Counted from the first letter of the stretch, positions 8,973 to 18,712 are shown. The stretch: DNA of 64,000 nt from MWDV01 sp002070715 (GCA_035411585.1 DAONTI010000015.1:39420-103419), one strand, 5' to 3'. The notes: generated by a model from the letters alone, not told the origin. Numbers and translations: made by a program.

Positions 8973-10658
8973 ATGGCTCCCCGCATTATCACGCTCGATC
9001 CTGTCACCCGCATCGAAGGTCATCTCCGCCTCGACGTCGAGGTCAACGAAGGACAAGTCTCCCGGGCCTGGTCGTCCGCCCAGATGTGGCGCGGCATTGA
9101 GTTGCTCCTCAAAGGCCGTCCCCCGGAAGACGCCTGGGCGCTGACCCAGCGGCTTTGCGGCGTCTGCACCACCGTGCATGCGATCGCCTCCATCCGTTCT
9201 GTCGAACACGCCCTCCAGGTGGAGGTGCCGCTCAACGCCCAGTTCATCCGCAACATTCTGATCGCGCAACACGCGGTGCAGGATCATCTGGTGCATTTTT
9301 ATCATCTCACCGCGCTGGACTGGGTGGACCTCGTGGCGGCGCTGCGGGCGGATCCGGCCAAGACGGCGCAAATTGCGCAAAGCCTGTCGGACTGGCCCGG
9401 CAACAGCGCCACGGAATTTCGAGCTGTCCGGGAACGGCTGCAGGGATTCGTGAATACCGGCAAACTGGGGATTTTTTCTTCCGGTTATTGGGGGCATCCA
9501 GCCATGAAACTGCCGCCCGAAATCAATCTGCTGGCCGTTGCTCATTATCTCAAAGCGTTTGATTTCCAGCGGAAAGCTTCCCAGGCCATTGCCCTTCTCG
9601 GCGGCAAGGATCCGCACATCCAAAACCTGGTCGTGGGCGGGGTGGCCACTGCGATCAATTTGGAGAACCTGGCCACGCTCAACATGGAGCGATTGACCTG
9701 GCTGCGGGGATTGATGACCGAGGTGCTCGCGTTCGTCGAAAAAGTTTATCTCCCCGATCTGCTCGCCATTGCCGGCGCCTACATGGAATGGTTTGGCATT
9801 GGCGCGGGCGTTACGAATTACTTGGCCGTGCCCGAGTTCCCCGAGGACACGAAGGGCACACAGTTTGCCCTTGGCGGCGGGATCATTACGCAGGCCGATC
9901 TCCAGCGCTTCCGCCCCATCATCAGTCACCAGGACGATTATCTGCTTCAGAATACCCGGGAATCGGTGGCGCATGCCTGGTATGAAGGCAAGGAACCCCG
10001 GCATCCTTGGCAGGGCGAAACCAAACCCAAATACACGGACTTTCAACCGGACAAACGCTATACTTGGTGCAAAGCGCCGCGGCTGGACGGCGTGCCGATG
10101 CAGGTGGGGCCGGTCGCGCAAATCCTCGTCAGTTACGCCGCCGGCAACCCGCGCGTGCGCCGCAGTGTGGATGCGGTGAACGCCCAATTGGGCATCACGC
10201 TCCGGGATTATCATTCCACCATGGGCCGGCTGCTGGCCCGCGGACTCCGCACCCGGATCATGGCCGAGCTGGCGCTGGAATACCTGGACCGGTTGATCGC
10301 CAACCTGGCCGCCGGCGATCAGACCTACGCCAATCACACGGAGATTCCCGCGGGTGAATTCAAGGGCGTCGGTTTTCACGAGGCGCCGCGCGGCAGCCTG
10401 TCGCATTGGATCGTTTTCAAAAACCGGAAGATTGAAAACTATCAAACCGTGGTGCCCAGCACGTGGAACGCTTCGCCGCGCGATGAGCAGGGACAGGCCG
10501 GACCTTATGAAGCGTCATTGGTCGGCACACCCATTGCCGAGGCGGAAAAACCGCTCGAAGTCTTGCGGACTATCCACTCTTTCGATCCCTGCATCGCCTG
10601 CGCCGTGCATGCCTTGGACCCGACCGGTCGCGAGATCACGCGCGTCCAGGCGCAGTAA
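8973..10658 (+). CDS. hybC: [NiFe]-hydrogenase large (catalytic) subunit
   Basis: A 561-aa catalytic subunit carrying the NiFe(CN)2CO centre. The L1 motif RLCGVCTTVH supplies Cys62 and Cys65, and the L2 motif DPCIACAVH supplies Cys540 and Cys543. The 15 residues after His546 match the C-terminal peptide removed by the maturation protease once nickel is inserted. There is no export signal of its own, so it rides on the Tat signal of the small subunit. It starts ten bases after hybB and is followed by its protease gene, so all parts of a Hyd-2-like uptake enzyme except the hyp accessory genes are present. Confidence 0.95.
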   Translation: MAPRIITLDPVTRIEGHLRLDVEVNEGQVSRAWSSAQMWRGIELLLKGRPPEDAWALTQRLCGVCTTVHAIASIRSVEHALQVEVPLNAQFIRNILIAQHAVQDHLVHFYHLTALDWVDLVAALRADPAKTAQIAQSLSDWPGNSATEFRAVRERLQGFVNTGKLGIFSSGYWGHPAMKLPPEINLLAVAHYLKAFDFQRKASQAIALLGGKDPHIQNLVVGGVATAINLENLATLNMERLTWLRGLMTEVLAFVEKVYLPDLLAIAGAYMEWFGIGAGVTNYLAVPEFPEDTKGTQFALGGGIITQADLQRFRPIISHQDDYLLQNTRESVAHAWYEGKEPRHPWQGETKPKYTDFQPDKRYTWCKAPRLDGVPMQVGPVAQILVSYAAGNPRVRRSVDAVNAQLGITLRDYHSTMGRLLARGLRTRIMAELALEYLDRLIANLAAGDQTYANHTEIPAGEFKGVGFHEAPRGSLSHWIVFKNRKIENYQTVVPSTWNASPRDEQGQAGPYEASLVGTPIAEAEKPLEVLRTIHSFDPCIACAVHALDPTGREITRVQAQ

Positions 10659-10679
10659 CACAAGCCGCGCCCGCGACCG

Positions 10680-11186
10680 ATGAAGACCTTGATTTTGGGC
10701 GTGGGCAATGAGTTGCTCTCCGACGAGGGCTTCGGCGTGCATTTCATCCGCCACCTCCGCACGCATTACTCGTTTCCCGACACCATTGAGCTGCTCGAAG
10801 CCGGCACGCTGGGGTTGATGATCGCGCATAAGTTGGAGGAAGCCGGGCGGATTTACATCGTGGATGCGCTGGCGGCGCCCGGAGCGCCGGGGGAATGCCA
10901 CCGTTTCACGAAGGAAGATTTCCTTCTCAACCGTGTTCCCGTGAAACTATCGCCGCATCAAGTGGGGGTTCAGGAAATGCTCCTCGTGAGCGAACTGCGT
11001 GGACGCTGTCCCAACGAGGTTCACCTGGTCGGCGTCATTCCGGCGTCGTTGTCGCCCGGCACCGAACTTTCTCCCGTGCTGCAAGCGTGCGTCAGCGAAT
11101 TGGCCAGGCAACTCGTGGATGAATTACGCGCCGGCGGCGTTCGGGTAGCTCCCTCGCGAAAAATGGATGCTCTTGAAGCGCAGTGA
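10680..11186 (+). CDS. hybD: Hydrogenase maturation endopeptidase (HybD/HyaD family, M52)
   Basis: A 168-aa cytoplasmic protease that trims the large subunit after nickel insertion. The start reads ILGVGNELLSDEGFGVH: the GxGN motif and the nickel-sensing Glu in SDEG. Two further metal-recognition positions are seen, Asp in YIVDA (about residue 62) and His in SPHQVG (about 98). Length is normal for the family. It is the last gene of the operon, 21 bases after hybC. Confidence 0.93.
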   Translation: MKTLILGVGNELLSDEGFGVHFIRHLRTHYSFPDTIELLEAGTLGLMIAHKLEEAGRIYIVDALAAPGAPGECHRFTKEDFLLNRVPVKLSPHQVGVQEMLLVSELRGRCPNEVHLVGVIPASLSPGTELSPVLQACVSELARQLVDELRAGGVRVAPSRKMDALEAQ

Positions 11187-11411
11187 TACCCAAGCCGGCG
11201 AGCGATTGTAAAAATCCAAACTCGCCCTGGTCAGGTGGAGAGACCAAACCGAGTTGAACAGATTCCAATCTGATCGGCGGAAAAAAATACTCGCCACCCC
11301 GGCGGAAAAACTGAGTCCTTTTCACACAAGGCAAAACCGGCGGAGCAATCCTTTTTGCAGTTGACGTCCTGACTCGAATGAGTGACCCGTTTAGGCCATC
11401 AGGATCATTCC

Positions 11412-13772
11412 ATGCAAAACGACACCGTAAAAATCACCCGGCGCGCGGTTGCCTGGGGAGGCTGGTTGTTGGTGACTGCGGCTGCGTGGGGAAGCGACCG
11501 TCTGCCGCCGCCCGCGCTCGATCTGAAACTGGCGGCCCCGATCCGAACGTGGGACGAGGCTGTCCCGCTGGGCAACGGCGCTATGGGCGTTTTGTTGTGG
11601 GGCGAGGGCAACTGCCTGCGCCTGTCGCTCGATCGGGGCGATCTGTGGGATGAACGGCCCTCGTCGCGCTTCGAGTCGGTGCGGGCGCGCTTCAATTGGC
11701 GCACCATGCAACAACTGGTAGCCAGCAACCGCATGGCCGAGTTCAACGAGATCTTCGACGCCAACTACGATTACGACGGGCCGCCCACCAAACTGCCCGC
11801 CGGACGGGTGGAAATCACCCTCGCTGAATCGCAAACGATCGAATCCTTTGCCTTGCAGTTGGCCACCGCGGAAGGGCTGGTGCGGCTAAACTCCGGCGGG
11901 GCCGGGCGGATTTTTGTGGATGCCGCCGACGTAAACGCGCCGGTGGCGTTGTTACAGTTGACCGGGCCGCCGCTTCAAGCTGTCGAACTCAAGTCCCCGG
12001 ATTCCGTCAAAAAACTGGGATATCCGCCGCCGCAGACGGGGGAAGATCAAAACGGATGCTGGTTCGAGCAGGAAGCCGCCGGCGGCTTTGCATACGCGGT
12101 CGCGGTCGGCTGGCGAAGAGTCGGGCAGACGACGTTGCTGGCGGTCACCGTGGCCACGCGCGACGAAGGCAAAAGTCCGCAAGCTGTGGCCCGGCGTCGG
12201 GTCGAGGCCGCGCTCGCCGCGGGTTACGATCATTTATTCCAGCAACACCGCCGTTGGTGGGCCGCATTCTGGGACCGTTCGCAGGTCTTCGTTCCCGAAC
12301 CGCACCTGCTCCAGCATTACTACCTGGTGCGTTACTTTTACGGGGCCGCCTCGCGGCGGGGCGCGCCGCCCATGCCGTTGCAGGGAGTATGGACGGCGGA
12401 CGCGGGGAGCTTGCCGCCGTGGAAAGGCGATTACCACAACGACCTCAACACCCAGATGAGTTACATGGGATATCAACCGGCGGGTCAGTTTGAGGAGGGC
12501 GCTACGTTTCTCGATATGCTTTGGGATTTGTTGCCGGTATTCCGCCAGTTCGCCCGGGAGTTTTACGAGGCGCCCGGCGCGGCGGTTCCCGGCGTCATGA
12601 GCCGCCAGGGACAGGCGCTCGGCGGCTGGGGCCAATACAGTCTTTCCCCCACCATGGGCGCGTGGAACGCGCACCTGTTTTATTTGCACTGGCGTTACAC
12701 GGCGGATGAACATTTCCTCCGCACCCGCGCCTATCCTTGGTGCCGGGAAATCGGTGAATGCCTGCGCCATCTGCTCCGTCCGGACGCCCACGGCGTGTTG
12801 AAACTGCCGCTCTCCAGTTCGCCGGAGGTTTTTGACAACTCCCGGCGCGCCTTCCTGATTCCGAACAGCAACTACGATCTCATGTCGTTGAAGATGCTTT
12901 TCCTGGCGTTGGCAGAAATGGCGGCGGCCAGCGGCGCGCCGGAGGACGCCGCCCAGTGGTCCGCCGTCGCCCGGCAATTGGGCGGCTGGCACACGGCGTC
13001 GGCGGGAACATTGTTGCTCGATGAACGCACGCCGTTGCCCGGCAGCCATCGGCATCTTTCCCATTTGATGGGTCTGTATCCTTTCAATCTCATCACGACT
13101 GACGGCTCCCCGCGCGACCGGCAGATCATCCGCGCCTCGCTCGCACAGTGCCGGGAGTTCGGCACCCGCGCGTGGTGTGGTTACAGCTTTGGATGGATGG
13201 CGGCGCTCTGCGCCCGCACCGGCGATGCTGAAGCCGCCTGGCGTCATCTGGATATTTACGCCCGCGCGTTCACCCTGCGAAACGGCTTTCACGCCAACGG
13301 CGATCAAACCGCCTCTGGATTCAGCAGCCTGACCTACCGGCCTTTCACGCTCGAAGGCAATTTTCTCGCCTTGGCCGCGATGCATGAAATGTTGCTGCAA
13401 AGCTGGAGCGCCACACCCGGTCAGGACGATTGGGGAGTCCTACGCCTCTTTCCGACGATGCCTTGGCGCTGGCATGAAGCCGCCTTTGCCGATCTGCGCG
13501 CCGAAGGCGGCCATCGGGTTTCCGCCCGGCGCGAAAACAATGCCACCACCTGGTTCGAGGTGGTGGCCGGGCGCGACGGGGTGATTTGCATCCGCGATAA
13601 CTTTGGCGGGCGGCAACCTGATTGGAGTCGTCCGGGAGTTCGCAAGGTGGGCGATAATTTTGAAATCAATCTGAAACGCGGCCAAACCCTCTCCGCTACT
13701 TTGTCCCGCCCCCCACGCCCGCCGGATGCGCCGGCGGACGTGGCGGTGCCGGCCGTCATCCGCCCGCGATAG
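11412..13772 (+). CDS. Exported GH95-like glycoside hydrolase (alpha-fucosidase/galactosidase type)
   Basis: A 786-aa protein from the ATG at 11412; the first 25 residues, with RRAVAWGGWLLVTAAAWG, look like an export signal. The N-terminal domain has WDEAVPLGNGAMGVLLWG at about residue 45, the hallmark opening of GH95 and related GH65-N families. A catalytic (alpha/alpha)6 barrel follows, with YHNDLNTQMSYMGYQPA at about 340, corresponding to the region of the GH95 catalytic loop, and SHLMGLYPF plus NGFHANGDQTASGFS near 545-640. Family members remove alpha-L-fucose or alpha-L-galactose from glycans. Exact specificity is uncertain. It has its own 225-base upstream gap and is not part of the hydrogenase operon. 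Confidence 0.75.
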   Translation: MQNDTVKITRRAVAWGGWLLVTAAAWGSDRLPPPALDLKLAAPIRTWDEAVPLGNGAMGVLLWGEGNCLRLSLDRGDLWDERPSSRFESVRARFNWRTMQQLVASNRMAEFNEIFDANYDYDGPPTKLPAGRVEITLAESQTIESFALQLATAEGLVRLNSGGAGRIFVDAADVNAPVALLQLTGPPLQAVELKSPDSVKKLGYPPPQTGEDQNGCWFEQEAAGGFAYAVAVGWRRVGQTTLLAVTVATRDEGKSPQAVARRRVEAALAAGYDHLFQQHRRWWAAFWDRSQVFVPEPHLLQHYYLVRYFYGAASRRGAPPMPLQGVWTADAGSLPPWKGDYHNDLNTQMSYMGYQPAGQFEEGATFLDMLWDLLPVFRQFAREFYEAPGAAVPGVMSRQGQALGGWGQYSLSPTMGAWNAHLFYLHWRYTADEHFLRTRAYPWCREIGECLRHLLRPDAHGVLKLPLSSSPEVFDNSRRAFLIPNSNYDLMSLKMLFLALAEMAAASGAPEDAAQWSAVARQLGGWHTASAGTLLLDERTPLPGSHRHLSHLMGLYPFNLITTDGSPRDRQIIRASLAQCREFGTRAWCGYSFGWMAALCARTGDAEAAWRHLDIYARAFTLRNGFHANGDQTASGFSSLTYRPFTLEGNFLALAAMHEMLLQSWSATPGQDDWGVLRLFPTMPWRWHEAAFADLRAEGGHRVSARRENNATTWFEVVAGRDGVICIRDNFGGRQPDWSRPGVRKVGDNFEINLKRGQTLSATLSRPPRPPDAPADVAVPAVIRPR

Positions 13773-13832
13773 AGCTCTGCGTCCCTGGCCCGATCAAAAC
13801 CGATTCGTCTGGAGCGCCTGCCCTGCAGCAGA

Positions 13833-15941
13833 TTAACGCGCCTCCCACAGCCGGCGTTGCGCCGCGTTGCGCAGGATGGCCACCACGTCTTCCGCCAGGA
13901 GAAAGCGTTGTTCTTGCAGTTCCAGCGCGGCCTCGGTCATCCGGGCCAGATATACTTCCCGGGTGGGATACCGTTCCTGCACGGCGGGTCGGGGATCATG
14001 ACGCGCCTGCCGTTCCGCAGCCGTCACCGCAAAGGGGAGATACATCCCGTCCAATCCGGACAACAACCCTTCCGCGCCAAACGGAGCGGCCCGCAAATTC
14101 CAGCCGGTGAAGGTGCCCAGCGGCACCGCCACCTCGGGCAGCCGGATGCCGGCGATTTCGTTGCCATCGGCATCCACCGCCGGGATCAAGGCGCCATACG
14201 GTTTGCCCACCCGCGGCGGGACGATGTCGGTGATTCCGTGCGAGTCGAAACGAGGGCCAAAGTCGAGTCGTAACGGCTTGTAAAAATCGTCGGGTAGCTT
14301 GACGCCGGGGATGCGCGGAAACTGGGCGTGAAACGTCTTCAAATCCACGAGAGTCCCGTCCGCCACGCGGGGATGCCGGCTGGGCGGCGGCGGTTCGTTA
14401 CGGGTCACCCAGGCATCCAGCGCGACCAGCATGGCCCGCAGAATCGGGCCGCGATCGTCCAGAATGTTGCGCGGTTGCTGGCAGAGACCGGGCGTGGGCG
14501 GTCCGCCGCCGAGATGCTGCGCCCCGGCGACGAGATACACCCGCACCTCCGGCGGCAGGGTCAAATCCCGTTTTCCCGCCACGTCGGTGTGCAGCAGGGA
14601 AGCGCCGCGGCTCCAGTATTCCGTGGAGGATTGGGTGAAAATCAGTTTAGGTATCGGACCCGCCGCGCGCACGCGGGCCAGCGTATCCCCTTGTTCGCCG
14701 GTTTCCGGATCGGTCTGGGGGGCGGGCGAGAACGGGAAGAATTCCGAGCCGGACCAGTTGCCTTCGTGGTAGGTCCCGTATTCCGTGGTCATGCGAAACC
14801 GGTGATTGAACGTGCCCTTGCCCGCGCCGGCTACATGCAACAGCGCGCCGTCGAACACCGGACGTTTAGCTTCGTCGGTGTTGAAACCTTCGTAGAGAAA
14901 GTGGTGAATCAACCGGCCCGATTGCGAAATCCCGAAGATGTAAGCGGCTTCAACCGTGTCCGCGAGAGGATTGGGCGTGCCGGTCCGATCCGCGGCGGCG
15001 TGACGGAAGAACGCCACGCAATCCCGCAACGCCGCCAATCCCAGCCCGGTGACCCGCGGCTCTTTGGCTGTGTACACCAAATCATAAAGCCAGCCGGGCC
15101 GCAGACCGGCCTTTACATACAAGTGCCGGGGATCGGGAATCAGGCGGTTATCCTCCCAACGACCAAACGCCCAGTCGGTCGGTGGCATGGTCTCCGCCGA
15201 TGCGGCGCGGCGGGGACGCATCGTGAGTGTGGCTTGGTGGGGATCGAGGGAAACGGTGGGAAAAGCGTCCGAAATGCCCCAGGGACTCCACGAGAACGCG
15301 CGGCTGAAAACCTTCTCCGGACTGGTGATTTCCAAATGCACCCGGCCGGTGATGGTCTGGCCGTTTTCCCGCGCGATGGGCAGTCCGATCAACAGCCGTT
15401 GTTGTCCGTCATCCATCACTTCGCCGTTCCAACCGCATCCCAAGATCGAATACCCCTGCCGCATGAGAAATCCATTGCCCGCATGCGCCCGGGTGCGCGG
15501 ATCGTTGGTCAGATCGCCGCCGTTGAAGGTCCACAGCGCGAGCATGTTGCCGCGATTGTTCACGTCGTACAGGATGCGCCGGTTTCCCCGGGCCGCCGTC
15601 ACCGGTTTGAGCAGGAAAAAATCTGTCCAGCACTCGACGCGACCCCGCGCGTTGCGCGGCGCGAGCGATAAATCGTGAATGCGCGCATTGGCCGGTTGCG
15701 CGGGATCCACCTCCACAAACAGCCGGCCCGAGATCCGCTCATACGGACCCGCCGCGCCAAAGACTTGGCCGTCCGCAAAAACCGCGCGCTCCCGCACCTC
15801 CATCCGCACCACTTCCGCGCGGACGCCGCCGCCGATGACCAGCAACAGACCTAGCAACAACCAGCGACGCCCGGCATGGGAACGAAGGAACGGCGGGCGC
15901 CACCAGAGCGGGAGGATAGATGGAAAAAGAGGCCAACACAT
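13833..15941 (-). CDS. Exported alpha/beta-hydrolase-domain protein
   Basis: A 702-aa protein from the ATG at 15941, which precedes a hydrophobic signal (RRWLLLGLLLVIGGGVRA). It resembles the family annotated as alpha/beta hydrolase domain proteins: the N-terminal YERISGRLFVEVDP, GRVECWTDFFLLKP and YDVNNRGN, and the nucleophile-elbow region IFGISQSGRLIHHFLYEGF with Ser in GISQSG (about residue 345). The C-terminal part contains QHLGGG. The substrate is unknown; a periplasmic esterase/lipase-like role is inferred. It is convergent with the GH95 gene and downstream of a terminator that ends the VPDGG gene, so it needs its own promoter in 15942-16124. Confidence 0.7.
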   Translation of the reverse strand: MCWPLFPSILPLWWRPPFLRSHAGRRWLLLGLLLVIGGGVRAEVVRMEVRERAVFADGQVFGAAGPYERISGRLFVEVDPAQPANARIHDLSLAPRNARGRVECWTDFFLLKPVTAARGNRRILYDVNNRGNMLALWTFNGGDLTNDPRTRAHAGNGFLMRQGYSILGCGWNGEVMDDGQQRLLIGLPIARENGQTITGRVHLEITSPEKVFSRAFSWSPWGISDAFPTVSLDPHQATLTMRPRRAASAETMPPTDWAFGRWEDNRLIPDPRHLYVKAGLRPGWLYDLVYTAKEPRVTGLGLAALRDCVAFFRHAAADRTGTPNPLADTVEAAYIFGISQSGRLIHHFLYEGFNTDEAKRPVFDGALLHVAGAGKGTFNHRFRMTTEYGTYHEGNWSGSEFFPFSPAPQTDPETGEQGDTLARVRAAGPIPKLIFTQSSTEYWSRGASLLHTDVAGKRDLTLPPEVRVYLVAGAQHLGGGPPTPGLCQQPRNILDDRGPILRAMLVALDAWVTRNEPPPPSRHPRVADGTLVDLKTFHAQFPRIPGVKLPDDFYKPLRLDFGPRFDSHGITDIVPPRVGKPYGALIPAVDADGNEIAGIRLPEVAVPLGTFTGWNLRAAPFGAEGLLSGLDGMYLPFAVTAAERQARHDPRPAVQERYPTREVYLARMTEAALELQEQRFLLAEDVVAILRNAAQRRLWEAR

Positions 15942-16124
15942 GCCGTGGAGGGTAAAGCGCTTCTCCGCTGCGTCAAGGAACGACTGCAACCGCCTACGTT
16001 CGGGGGCCCGCAATGGCAGAGCGCAAGATGATGAAGGCGGCGCGGACGGTTTTTTCGCCGAGCCCTCCAATCGAACGCTGAACCTTGGGGTTTTATCTTC
16101 CCATTCCCGTTTGCCTGCTCAAAC

Positions 16125-16148
16125 AAAAAGGGCAGCCGAAGCTGCCCT
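16125..16148 (-). terminator. Intrinsic terminator after the VPDGG-tailed gene
   Basis: Read on the minus strand: an 8-bp perfect stem AGGGCAGC/GCTGCCCT closed by a TTCG tetraloop and followed by five T. It lies about 30 bases past the stop at 16179. Confidence 0.92.
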
Positions 16149-16178
16149 GGGAATGGAACTAATTTCGGGATGACCCGA

Positions 16179-16946
16179 TTACTTTTGGAACTTGCGCGAC
16201 AGACCCGCCATGCTGCTGAGGCCCAAGCCAAGCAGGAAGATGGTCAACCCGCCATCGGGGACACCCGGGGTATCGCCGGACGGCGGACAATAATAAAGGA
16301 CATCCTGCCGCAGTTGGCCATTGAACGTCAGATTGAGCGCCCAAACTCCCCATTCATTGGGGTCGGCGTCTTCTTTGGCGCCGTCTTCCCCGTATTCATC
16401 CGCAACCGCTTTCATGAATGTGTTATTGACATCATAGGCTACCGCGTTTCCATCGGGACCTTCGCCCTCCAGCCACCAAATCGCATTCTGAAGAGCGACG
16501 GCTGAGTTTGCGCGCCCGGCGCCGTAGTTGTATCCGTCCAGTTCGCCCTTGGCAAACTGGCTGTAGAGCCAACTGGTACCGATGGAGAGGGGATCACCGT
16601 TCTCGCCGACTCCACCCTGGACGGCATTCGCATTGATGGCCGCGTCGTAGATGTACCCGTTTGACGTATCGCCGTAGGGATAGATGATTTCTTTTCCTTC
16701 AAGGCAAAAGGTTTGGAAGGTCCCTTCCAGGCCAATGTCCGAGGTGGTACCAGTGACGTAACCTGACAAATCAAGCCAACCCTCAGGATTCATGGGCAGG
16801 AGGGTGAATTCGCCGCCCCGACCCGATTGGTAAATGCCATATTGGGTCCCCTCATACCCTACTTGAATCTGACCTGGCATTTCTTTGGCCAGCAGCGTTG
16901 AGGCAGCCATTACTCCGGCTGCAGTGATTACTAATAGTTTTTTCAT
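16179..16946 (-). CDS. Exported surface protein with VPDSG-CTERM-like (VPDGG) sorting tail
   Basis: A 255-aa protein from the ATG at 16946, chosen for the signal peptide MKKLLVITAAGVMAAST and an AAGAAG-like ribosome site just before it. Mid-protein motifs TFCLEGKE (about residue 79) and ALQNAIWWLEGEG (about 160) recur in exosortase-sorted proteins of this group. The C-terminus has VPDGG, a hydrophobic helix, then a basic end (SRKFQK): the tripartite layout of a VPDSG-CTERM signal with Gly for Ser. Such tails are recognised and cut by an exosortase, none of which is in this window. Function beyond surface display is unknown. Confidence 0.8.
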   Translation of the reverse strand: MKKLLVITAAGVMAASTLLAKEMPGQIQVGYEGTQYGIYQSGRGGEFTLLPMNPEGWLDLSGYVTGTTSDIGLEGTFQTFCLEGKEIIYPYGDTSNGYIYDAAINANAVQGGVGENGDPLSIGTSWLYSQFAKGELDGYNYGAGRANSAVALQNAIWWLEGEGPDGNAVAYDVNNTFMKAVADEYGEDGAKEDADPNEWGVWALNLTFNGQLRQDVLYYCPPSGDTPGVPDGGLTIFLLGLGLSSMAGLSRKFQK

Positions 16947-17501
16947 ACTTCTTTGTGTGTTTTTGGTTTTTTTACTCAAGCGGAGAGATCGCCCCTTCGA
17001 CAACCCAGCCGACAGCAATACGTCGCCCACTTTCCCGATGTAAAAGCACGACATGTGCCAAATATGAAGACACTCATTTTACAACCTGTAACATCCTCAT
17101 TAACAATCAATTGCGAATGTATAGAATTTAACCCAGCAATAACTCACAGCGCCAAAACTGTAAGATTTACCTTACGATTTTTTGGGGTTTAATTGTGTTA
17201 ATCGGATTAAACCAGATGTAACATGTTGATTGGGAGTGGATTGCGTTATTAGCACATTCAGTGAATAAACTGTCGGCTTGGTTTACACTTTCAACAGAAA
17301 TGTACCCGACAAATTGTCGAGAACAGTAGGTAGATTTACGGATTTGAACTGATAATCAATCACTTGCCGCCTGTTTTTTCAATGTTGATTCAAATTCAGC
17401 TAGTCATGGTGAGAAGTGGGTTCCCGAGTGTGGGGCGATGTAGGGATGGCGGGGCTTGCGTCGTATGCTACCATCTTCCGCAACGAAATTATTTTGTGCC
17501 T
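16947..17501. other. A+T-rich divergent intergenic region
   Basis: About 555 bases without a supported gene between the divergent VPDGG and DUF4197-like genes, clearly richer in A+T than its surroundings. It contains a 13-bp perfect palindrome CGACAAATTGTCG at 17307-17319, a possible operator, and a weak hairpin GTAAG/CTTAC at 17160-17175 followed by a T6 run. No promoter hexamers are convincing enough to call. Confidence 0.6.
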
Positions 17502-18482
17502 ATGAAACCGCTTTTTGTCTGCCTCGCGGTGGTGGCCGGCACCGCCGCTGCCTCCGCGCAAACGTTGAGTGAACTCCTGCGCTCCCTGCAAACCGGCCAA
17601 TCCGCTCCGGCGCCAGCGCCGGCGGAGTCGCCCGCCGCCCCGGCATCCGCCGCGCCGCCGGCGGTCTTGGATACGAAACCGGCGTTCATGCAGATCGTCA
17701 CCAATTACGTGCGCGCCACGAACGTCGTTGTGGTCACCAATTACGTGGTGGTTACGAATGCGGTTTTCACCACGAATTATTACAATGCCCAGGGGCAATG
17801 GCTGCAACCCGTGCCCTCCGCCGCCCCCGCAGTGCCCGGACTGATTCCGTTGCCCGCCACAACGCCGGCCAAGCCCGCCGAGCGCGATCCGGCGGTGGTG
17901 CGCGCCACGCAGATGCAAGCCATTCGGGAAGCGCTCGCCCAAGGGGTGACGGCGGCTTCCAACAAACTCGCGGCGGCCACCAGTTTTGTGGAAGGCTCGC
18001 CGGTGGTCATTCAGATGCCGGCTGGTGCGACGGTGCTGGACCGGAAACGGGCGGAAACCTTGTTTAAGGCGATGAACCGCACGGCCCAACAAGCGGTGCC
18101 TGAAACGGCTAGGTTATTTCAGAAAACCATTGCCACGCTGCAACTCGCGGAGCCGGCGCCGGTGGCGCAGGGCGACCCGGACGCCGCCGTGCGCGCGTTC
18201 ATAACCGCCGAAGGACAAAACCTCGTCCCTCAAATGCTCGAAATCGTGCAACGCACGGGCGCCGCCGCCAAGGTGAATGAAGCCTATCAGAACGCCATGT
18301 TGCGGGGCGGCGGATTGTTGGGCGCGGTGTTGGGCGGCGGGCCGACGGTGGACATTTACCACCACGTCACGCAGGGCTTGCTCGAGTTGATGGTGAAGGA
18401 AATCGCCGCGGAAGAGCAGCGGATCCGCACTGATCCCGCCGCGCGGCAAACCCCAGCCGTCCGGGAAACCTTCAAACAATGA
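17502..18482 (+). CDS. Exported DUF4197-like protein with V-T-N-rich linker
   Basis: A 326-aa protein from the ATG at 17502, with signal peptide MKPLFVCLAVVAGTAAASAQ. After an Ala/Pro-rich stretch (about 30-55) comes a segment in which T-N recurs every few residues (VTNY, ATNV, VTNY, VTNA, TTNY; about 66-88). From about residue 140 the sequence fits DUF4197: IREALAQGVTAAS, MNRTAQQAVPETARLF and the ending AAEEQRIRTDPAARQTP. DUF4197 proteins are helical periplasmic proteins of unknown role. The linker may be extended or beta-rich. Confidence 0.72.
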   Translation: MKPLFVCLAVVAGTAAASAQTLSELLRSLQTGQSAPAPAPAESPAAPASAAPPAVLDTKPAFMQIVTNYVRATNVVVVTNYVVVTNAVFTTNYYNAQGQWLQPVPSAAPAVPGLIPLPATTPAKPAERDPAVVRATQMQAIREALAQGVTAASNKLAAATSFVEGSPVVIQMPAGATVLDRKRAETLFKAMNRTAQQAVPETARLFQKTIATLQLAEPAPVAQGDPDAAVRAFITAEGQNLVPQMLEIVQRTGAAAKVNEAYQNAMLRGGGLLGAVLGGGPTVDIYHHVTQGLLELMVKEIAAEEQRIRTDPAARQTPAVRETFKQ

Positions 18483-18712
18483 GCGCCTTGAGTCGCTCCC
18501 CAGTTTTCCCGCCAGCGTCCTTGGAGAATGCGTGAATGGGGGGCCGGTCGTTCCCATGGCTCAGGAAAATGTGAGCGACACCCCAATCCGCCTTCGGGTG
18601 CGCGGATTGACGGGGTTGGGGGCAGGAAAATTTCTTGTGCCGGGCCGGCTGAGGTGCCGTGATTCCGAAAAGGCTGGAAGATAAAACAGCGTTGCTCGTG
18701 CGGTTTTTCTGC

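Noticed and set aside
7692..10445. Very long minus-strand frame (917 codons) opposite hybB and hybC
   Set aside because: Antisense to two strongly identified hydrogenase genes; the product is rich in His, Arg, Gln and Gly with no domain, typical of a high-GC shadow frame.
11240..11260. Small palindrome CAGATTCCAATCTG upstream of the GH95 gene
   Set aside because: Too short and isolated to call an operator or terminator.
14328..15671. 447-codon plus-strand frame opposite the alpha/beta-hydrolase gene
   Set aside because: Antisense shadow without domains.
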